From: Archangiaceae bacterium
GTDB taxonomy: Bacteria; Myxococcota; Myxococcia; Myxococcales; Myxococcaceae
Direction of reading: 5' to 3'
Assembly (NCBI GenBank): GCA_016714225.1
Contig: JADJNS010000006.1
Span: forward strand, 372,001-436,000
Length of the DNA stretch: 64,000 bases
In this document: positions 59,041 to 64,000 of the stretch, piece by piece
Position numbering within the stretch: the first letter of the stretch is position 1
How the letters are laid out: each line of letters begins with the position of its first letter
Notes under the pieces: generated by a model
What the model was told of the DNA's origin: nothing
What the model saw: the letters and a program-made list of their open reading frames with translations, nothing else
Database searches by the model: none
Program-made: the position numbers and the translations under genes

Positions 59041-61257
59041 TCACGGGTCCATGCCAAGCTCGGTGCAGCTCGCGGAGATCCACGCAGGCAGGTAGACGAG
59101 CCCCGAAGCGACGTCGGCGCAGGAGTCGACGCCGGCCGCGGAGCAGATCTTCGGCGCCGCCGTCGAGTGGGCGTCGCCCGCGAACACCACCGGGTACGAG
59201 TCGCGCCGCCCGAAGCAGTACTCGGCGCAAAAGTCGCTGAACGATCGCTCGTACGGCCCGGGCTCCTGGCAGTCCGGCACGCAGCTTTCGTCGTCGGTGC
59301 CTTCACACTGCCGCGGGCAGCACGCGTCGAACGCGGCGTCGAATGCGCGCCCGCACTGATTCACGCAGGTGGCTCCCATCGTCACGCCCCACTTCAGCGT
59401 GATCGAGCCGGTGCCCATCGCCGGCGGCGTCGTGGCCGTGACGATGAGCGTCTTCGGCGCGGTCGGCGAGAGGTACAACATCTGCTCGGCGTCGGTCGCC
59501 GTCTCGGCCTCGAACTTCAGGTAGAAGCGGGACGGGCTCTTCGCCGGGCCATCGAAGTAGTGGAAGCGCAGCTCGGGCTTCGGGCCCGTGTACTGCCAGA
59601 CGAGCGACGGCAGGCCCGGGAAGGTCTCCATCGAAGGAAACCTGGGGATCTCGACGACGATGCGCTGCGTCGCCCCGGCCACGAGCGGGTAGGTCGTGTT
59701 GTCAGGCACCTTCGGCGCGCCGAACGACGCCTCCACCGGCGGTGCCACGCGCCCCTTGTTCGGCCAGTACTTCTCTTCCTCGAAGCGGTACGTGTAGCGG
59801 AGCCGCTTCGTCGGGTGGAGATCGAGCCGCGCCGCCGGCGCGTTGAAGCGCGCGCGATCTTCGTCTTCGAACCAGGTCTGGCGGCCATACTCGTCGCCCA
59901 GCAGCGCGAGCTGGAAGTCGGCGAGGTCCGCGGCCGTCACCATGCCCTCCGAGAAGCCGCCGAGGCTCTTGTATTGCGCCCACCACGCGCCGAGCACCGC
60001 CGGCGCGCCGCCCGCCTTCCGCAGGTACCACTTGAAGAAGACGAACTTGCTGTAGTCGCCGCGGTACAGCAGCTCGGTTCGTCCCTCGAGCGCCGGCGCG
60101 CGCAGCTGTTCGCCGTAGCCCCGGCGGGTGCGACACTCCCGAACGTTGACGCTGTGGAACGGCTCTTCGGGGCACCGGAAGCTGCGGTTCATCGCGTTGA
60201 ACCACTCCGGGAGCTGCGTGTCCGGCGCGGGGATCCCGCTCCACCGCTTCGGGTCGCGCGCGACCACGTCCTCGAGGGCGACGGCCATGGCCTCGATCGG
60301 CCAGGCCTGGTGCCACTCGGGCATCGGCGTGCCTTCCTGGAAGTAGTGGACGAGCTCGTGCGGGAGCACGACGTGGCGGAGCGACTCGTCTTCGAAGCCG
60401 ATCTTGATGCTCATGAAGATCTCGCCGTCGCGCTCGGCGCCGTCCTCCGCCATGCCTTCACACGCGAAGACCCTGACCGGCACCTTGCCGGCGCCTGCCG
60501 GCGCGTCGAAGCCGATGCGGTCGTAGAAGTCGTAGACCTCGTCGAAGTAGTCGGCCAGGCGCTGCTGGCTCGGCACGGCGCCCCGGTTGACGATGGGGGC
60601 GAGCAGGGCGGCGTTGAGCCGGGTCACCAGCGCGTCGCGCGCCTGCTCGGCGGTGAGCCCGCCGCCGGTCTGCGCCGTCCCCACGGCGGTGAAACGGAAG
60701 TGCCGCGTCTCGGCGACGAACATGGGCGCCGCGTCGGCGTTGTTCAACGTCGCCGCGCACCGGCTCCCCGTCGGAGGCGCCGCATCGCCGAAGCTGCGGA
60801 AGTCGGCGCCGCCCGGGAGCGCCGTCAGCGCGCGCAGGTTCTGCTGCTCGACGGGCGTGTACTGCGCTCGCGACTGCTGGACGATCACGCTCCAGGCGTG
60901 CGCCGCCGGCGGCGGGAGCGTCGCGTCGGGCTCCGACCGCAGCTCCGCCGGCAGCAGGTGTGGCGCGAACACCGCGTACTGCTGAAACAGCGCCGCGTGC
61001 AGCAGGTCGAGGCCGCCGTCCTCAAGCGCAGCCTCGATCTTCGCAGACGCCGAGCGCGTCAGCGCCCTCTCGAGCTCCGGCGGCAGGGCCGGCTCCGCCG
61101 GGTCCTCGGGCCGCGGCGTCACCTCGCTCAGCTCTCCCGCGTCGGGCTCGTCTGGAACGTCGGGTGGCGGAGGTGGCAGGAGCGCGCACCCTCGCGGCAG
61201 GCAGGCTGTGAACGCGAGGAGCAGGAGGCATCGGAGCTGGCGCACGGGTCGTCTCAT
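59041..61257 (-). CDS. Metallopeptidase-like lipoprotein (HELVH motif)
   Basis: This 738-residue protein has a signal with possible lipobox (LLLAFTACLPRGC), a Pro/Asp/Glu-rich linker, and a central domain with LPHELVHYFQEG, an HEXXH-type zinc site, in a gluzincin-like setting (EAMAVALEDVV downstream supplies a candidate third ligand). The C-terminal part is beta-rich and ends in a Cys-rich segment (CVNQCGRAFDAAFDACCPRQCEG...), with at least 13 cysteines that suggest disulfide bonds. It is predicted to act at the cell surface. The palindrome at 61316-61336 lies about 69 bp upstream. Confidence 0.7.
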   Translation of the reverse strand: MRRPVRQLRCLLLLAFTACLPRGCALLPPPPPDVPDEPDAGELSEVTPRPEDPAEPALPPELERALTRSASAKIEAALEDGGLDLLHAALFQQYAVFAPHLLPAELRSEPDATLPPPAAHAWSVIVQQSRAQYTPVEQQNLRALTALPGGADFRSFGDAAPPTGSRCAATLNNADAAPMFVAETRHFRFTAVGTAQTGGGLTAEQARDALVTRLNAALLAPIVNRGAVPSQQRLADYFDEVYDFYDRIGFDAPAGAGKVPVRVFACEGMAEDGAERDGEIFMSIKIGFEDESLRHVVLPHELVHYFQEGTPMPEWHQAWPIEAMAVALEDVVARDPKRWSGIPAPDTQLPEWFNAMNRSFRCPEEPFHSVNVRECRTRRGYGEQLRAPALEGRTELLYRGDYSKFVFFKWYLRKAGGAPAVLGAWWAQYKSLGGFSEGMVTAADLADFQLALLGDEYGRQTWFEDEDRARFNAPAARLDLHPTKRLRYTYRFEEEKYWPNKGRVAPPVEASFGAPKVPDNTTYPLVAGATQRIVVEIPRFPSMETFPGLPSLVWQYTGPKPELRFHYFDGPAKSPSRFYLKFEAETATDAEQMLYLSPTAPKTLIVTATTPPAMGTGSITLKWGVTMGATCVNQCGRAFDAAFDACCPRQCEGTDDESCVPDCQEPGPYERSFSDFCAEYCFGRRDSYPVVFAGDAHSTAAPKICSAAGVDSCADVASGLVYLPAWISASCTELGMDP

Positions 61258-61315
61258 TGCACGTTGCGGACCCACCAGGCACTCAGCCGGAAGTTCGCGG
61301 CGGGCGACCCGGTCG

Positions 61316-61336
61316 TTGTGAACCTGCAGTTCACGA
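61316..61336. promoter_or_regulatory. Palindromic operator candidate, GTGAAC-N5-GTTCAC
   Basis: This second copy of the motif at 50-70 has arms GTGAAC and GTTCAC, the same flanks, and similar bases beyond (ACGAGTCAAC versus ACGATTGAAC). It overlaps the glpD stop codon and lies about 69 bp upstream of the metallopeptidase-like ATG at 61257, the likely target. A further half site GTTCAC is at about 61349-61354. Confidence 0.42.
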
Positions 61337-62953
61337 GTCAACGCGGCGTTCACAAGAGCGCACCGTGGGCGACCCCGGGCACAGCGGTTGCGCGCGGGTG
61401 CTGGAGCCCTGCGCGGGCGGGCGGTGCTGCGCAGCCCACGCCGCGAGGTAGCGCCGCTCCTCGTCGTGCCAGCGCTCGTCGGCCCAGCCGAGCTCGCCCT
61501 GGCAGATGCGGCGAATGCGGGGCAGATGTTCCCTGGCGCCCTCGGGCAGCAAGAGCCCGAGCCGCACGCGCCGCAGCAGCAGGTCGTCAAGGTGCACCAC
61601 GGCCTCCGCGCGCGCCCCGTGCCGCAGCTCGGCCCACAGCGTTGCCGTCTCGGGGATCCGCTCGAGCTCGCCTTCGCGCGCCGCCGCCACGAGCGCCGGC
61701 GCTGCGGCGCCGTACCGCCCCTCGAGTCGCCGCTGCTGTGCGTCCTCGATGCCGCTCGGCGCCCCGTCCCGCCGGCGGGCGGGCGGGTCCGGCGCCGGCG
61801 TCGCCAGCCCCAGCGCGTCGACCGCCTCGCGGGCGATGGCGCGGAACGTGGTGAGCTTGCCGCCCGTCACCGTCCACAGGCCGCGCTCGCTCCAGATGGC
61901 GTGGTCGCGCGACTCCTTCGACGGGTCCTTCTGCCCCGTTCCAATCACGGGCCGCACCCCGCTGAAGCTCGACACGGCGTCGCTCGCGTGCAGCGTGAGC
62001 TGGGGGAACGCGGCGCGGGCCGCCTCGACCATCGAGGTCGCCTCGCCGGGCGCCAGGTAGGGCACGTCATCGAGCGGCCGATCGTGATCGAGGTCGGTCG
62101 TGCCGAGCAGCGTCAGGCCCTCCCACGGGCACGCGAAGAGCGGCCGGCGGGTCTCGAGGTGGCGGAACGTGACCGCCTGCGCCACCGGGAAGCGCCACGC
62201 CGGGAAGAGCAGGTGGCTGCCGCGCAGCGGCCGAATGGCCGGCTTCCCGCTCACCTCTGCGCGCAAGCAGTCGGCCCACGCGCCCGTCGCGTTCACCACT
62301 GCGCGCGCTTCGACGCGCGCCGCCCGGCCCGACTCGCCGTCGCGCAGCACCACGCCGCCGGCCGCGCCTCCGCGCATGACGAGCCCTTCGACACGGGCGT
62401 AGTTGAGCGCCGAAGCGCCGAGCGCTACGGCGTCGAAGAGCACGCGCAGCACGAGCCGCGCGTCGTCGGTCTGCGCGTCGCGGTACCAGAAGCCGCCGGT
62501 GGAGCCGTCGAGGCTCAGCCGCGGCGCGAGCATCGCCAGGTCCTCCGCCGAGAGGGCGCGGTGCTTCACACCGCTGCCGAGCAGGTCGTAGAGCTGGAGC
62601 CCCAGGCGCACGAGGCGCCGCCCGAGGCGGTCGCCCTCGTAGCTTGCGAGCAGGAAGCCGATCGGCTCCACGAGCCCGGGCAGCTCGGCGAGCAGCCGCT
62701 CGCGCTCGCCCACCGCCTGCCACGTGAGGCGAAGGTCCCCCTCGGCGAGGTAGCGCAGGCCGCCGTGCACGAGCTTCGAGCTGCGGCTCGACGTGCCCGA
62801 CGCGAAGTCGCCCTGGTCGACGAGCAGCGCCTTGAGCCCGCGGCGGGCGGCCTCGTCCAGAATGCCCGCCCCGGTGATCCCGCCGCCGACGACGACGAGA
62901 TCCCACCCGCCGGCAGCCGCGAGCTCGAACGTGCGCGAGCGCTCGCCGCTCAC
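61331..62953 (-). CDS. glpD: FAD-dependent glycerol-3-phosphate dehydrogenase
   Basis: This 540-residue flavoprotein has an N-terminal FAD-binding motif (DLVVVGGGITGAGILDEAARRG), the GlpD signature FASGTSSRSSKLVHGGLRYL, the substrate region RPLRGSHLLFP and GTTDLDHDRP, a second FAD segment WTVTGGKLTTFRAIA, and the C-terminal helical domain. It oxidises glycerol-3-phosphate to dihydroxyacetone phosphate at the membrane, reducing quinone. The GTG start overlaps the stop of the alkyl-DHAP synthase-like gene (GTGA), linking DHAP formation to ether lipid synthesis. Confidence 0.9.
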   Translation of the reverse strand: MSGERSRTFELAAAGGWDLVVVGGGITGAGILDEAARRGLKALLVDQGDFASGTSSRSSKLVHGGLRYLAEGDLRLTWQAVGERERLLAELPGLVEPIGFLLASYEGDRLGRRLVRLGLQLYDLLGSGVKHRALSAEDLAMLAPRLSLDGSTGGFWYRDAQTDDARLVLRVLFDAVALGASALNYARVEGLVMRGGAAGGVVLRDGESGRAARVEARAVVNATGAWADCLRAEVSGKPAIRPLRGSHLLFPAWRFPVAQAVTFRHLETRRPLFACPWEGLTLLGTTDLDHDRPLDDVPYLAPGEATSMVEAARAAFPQLTLHASDAVSSFSGVRPVIGTGQKDPSKESRDHAIWSERGLWTVTGGKLTTFRAIAREAVDALGLATPAPDPPARRRDGAPSGIEDAQQRRLEGRYGAAAPALVAAAREGELERIPETATLWAELRHGARAEAVVHLDDLLLRRVRLGLLLPEGAREHLPRIRRICQGELGWADERWHDEERRYLAAWAAQHRPPAQGSSTRAQPLCPGSPTVRSCERRVDS

Positions 62954-64000
62954 CGCGCCGCTCCCAAGAGCTTGCCCGGGTTCATCAGCCCTTCGGGGTC
63001 GAACCCCGAGAGCGCGCGGCCCAGCGCCGCCATGCCCAGCTCCCCCTTCTCGGCCTTCAGGTACGGGGCGTGGTCGACGCCCACGCCGTGCTGATGACTG
63101 ATGGTGCCCTTCGCCGCGACGATGGCCTCGCTCGCGCGCTCCTTCAGGGTGCGCCAGCGCTCGAGCGTCTCGTCCGGCGTCGGCGCGAGGCGGAACAGGT
63201 AGGTCGTATAGATCGACGAGCCATCGGAGTAGACGTGGGACAGGTGCGTGAAGACATGCGCACGCTCACCGCAGCGCTGAAGGCCGCCGCGCAGCGCCGC
63301 TTCGACCCGGCTCAAGACCGCAGGCACCGCGCTCCATGGCGCGGCGGTCTCGAGCGTGTCGACGGCATAGCCGAGCTCCCACAGCGCGTTGCGCAGGTAC
63401 GGGGCGCGGAAGCGGTTCTTCGTCCACTGCGCGCCGAACGTGCGGCCCGCCGAGAGGCCGCCGTGCTGCTTCGCGAGCGAGAGCCCCTCGCCGAGCGCGA
63501 AGCGCACCACCGCGGCGGTGCCGCTCGCGCCGAGCAGCAGCAGCGCCTTCTCGTCGCCGGCCCCGCGCAAGCGCATCCACGCTTCGAGCGCGCCGAGCAG
63601 CCGCTCGTGGCCGGCGAGCGTCAGCATCGTGCGCGCCTCCTCGGGCGCCGAGAGGCGCACCAGCGAGAGCGGCAGCCGAGCCTGCGCGATGGTGCGGGCA
63701 GCCGCCAGCCCGTGCGCCCAGTCGGGGAAGAAGACGCCCACGAACTCCTCGCGCGCGGGGGCCGGCGAGACGCGCACCGTCGCTTCGGTGATGAACCCGA
63801 GCCTGCCCTCGGAGCCCAGCACCAGCTCGCGCAGGTCCGGCCCCGCGGCCGACGCGGGGAAGACCGGCAGCTCGAGCGGCCCGCGCGGGGTCTCGACCCG
63901 CCCGCCCGCGAACAGCCGCTCCATGCGCCCGTAGAGCAGCGACTGCTGCCCGCTCGAGCGCGTGGCGATCCACCCGCCGAGCGTCGACTGCTCGAACGAC
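62950..64000 (-). CDS. Alkyldihydroxyacetonephosphate synthase-like FAD protein (5' part outside window)
   Basis: The visible 350 codons are the C-terminal part of a VAO-type FAD enzyme. They include STLGGWIATRSSGQQSLLYG and LVLGSEGRLGFITEATVRV of the FAD domain, then the AGPS hallmarks FTHLSHVYSDGSSIYTTYLF, KGTISHQHGVGVDHAPYL and MNPGKLL. AGPS replaces the acyl chain of acyl-DHAP by an alcohol to make alkyl ether lipids; myxobacteria are known for such lipids. The frame runs off the right edge of the window, so start and full length are unknown. Glycolate/lactate oxidase is a weaker alternative. Confidence 0.82.
   Translation of the reverse strand, partial: SFEQSTLGGWIATRSSGQQSLLYGRMERLFAGGRVETPRGPLELPVFPASAAGPDLRELVLGSEGRLGFITEATVRVSPAPAREEFVGVFFPDWAHGLAAARTIAQARLPLSLVRLSAPEEARTMLTLAGHERLLGALEAWMRLRGAGDEKALLLLGASGTAAVVRFALGEGLSLAKQHGGLSAGRTFGAQWTKNRFRAPYLRNALWELGYAVDTLETAAPWSAVPAVLSRVEAALRGGLQRCGERAHVFTHLSHVYSDGSSIYTTYLFRLAPTPDETLERWRTLKERASEAIVAAKGTISHQHGVGVDHAPYLKAEKGELGMAALGRALSGFDPEGLMNPGKLLGAAR

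Noticed and set aside
1..64000. CRISPR arrays, tRNA or rRNA genes, insertion sequences, phage genes
   Set aside because: None was recognised by eye: no regularly spaced repeats, no transposase or integrase motifs, no rRNA-like stretches. A covariance-model tRNA scan was not possible here.

Overview
The window is very GC-rich (roughly 70 percent), densely packed bacterial chromosome. Several traits point to the Myxococcota (delta-proteobacterial) sphere: many Gly/Ala-rich lipoproteins, proteins with CXXCH and CX4CH haem motifs joined to beta-propellers, PAS-kinase/HDOD regulators, and an ether-lipid synthase beside GlpD. Assignment to phylum is inference. The gene content suggests a facultative or anaerobic organism that handles nitrogen oxides, degrades aromatics and makes many c-type cytochromes. 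No rRNA, tRNA, CRISPR array or insertion sequence was recognised.

Layout. (1) 133-8783, minus: one tightly coupled operon for anaerobic benzoyl-CoA degradation (had-oah-dch-bcrC-bcrB-bcrA-bcrD) with a membrane di-iron hydroxylase as last gene. (2) 8868-15543: small genes with a NO/O2 flavour (two haemerythrin-like proteins, a cytochrome c, a CopD-like and an NnrS-like membrane protein), a secreted PHP-domain protein and an AidB-type acyl-CoA dehydrogenase. (3) 15560-19922: a fasciclin protein, a qNOR-family protein with the residue pattern of a nitric oxide dismutase (Nod), and a divergent radical SAM/SPASM protein. (4) 20198-24849: a sulfide module (SQR-like, ArsR-rhodanese, DsrE), a B12-binding radical SAM protein and PlsC. 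(5) 24934-35748, plus: lipoproteins, haem-bearing beta-propellers, a TlpA-ApbE fusion, DUF4266, DUF3570 and a wrecked gene. (6) 35777-53373, minus: NnrS, then an 11-gene operon that looks like an electron conduit: inner-membrane FeS/FAD/cytochrome b-like protein, a 20-haem and a 7-haem cytochrome, an outer-membrane beta-barrel, and surface-type cytochromes with DUF1501/DUF1549-like partners. (7) 53655-59034, plus: CcmF haem lyase, then a sensor/histidine kinase/receiver-HDOD operon. (8) 59041-64000, minus: a metallopeptidase-like lipoprotein, GlpD and an alkyl-DHAP synthase-like protein cut by the window edge.

What ties it together: FNR/DNR-type palindromes (TTGA-N6-TCAA class) sit before nearly every operon in regions 1-7, including bcr, nod, both cytochrome clusters and ccmF. 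Their spacing to start codons falls into two classes: about 40-45 bp, mostly without a Shine-Dalgarno, and about 65 bp with one. Three divergent pairs share exactly 85 bp between start codons around one palindrome. This implies one anaerobic/NO-responsive regulon with symmetrical promoters that may produce leaderless mRNAs.

Caution on the assembly: nine otherwise intact genes each contain a single frameshift. Most are explained by one missing G or C in a short run, so they are treated here as probable sequencing errors. Only 35202-35748 is broken often enough to look like a true pseudogene.
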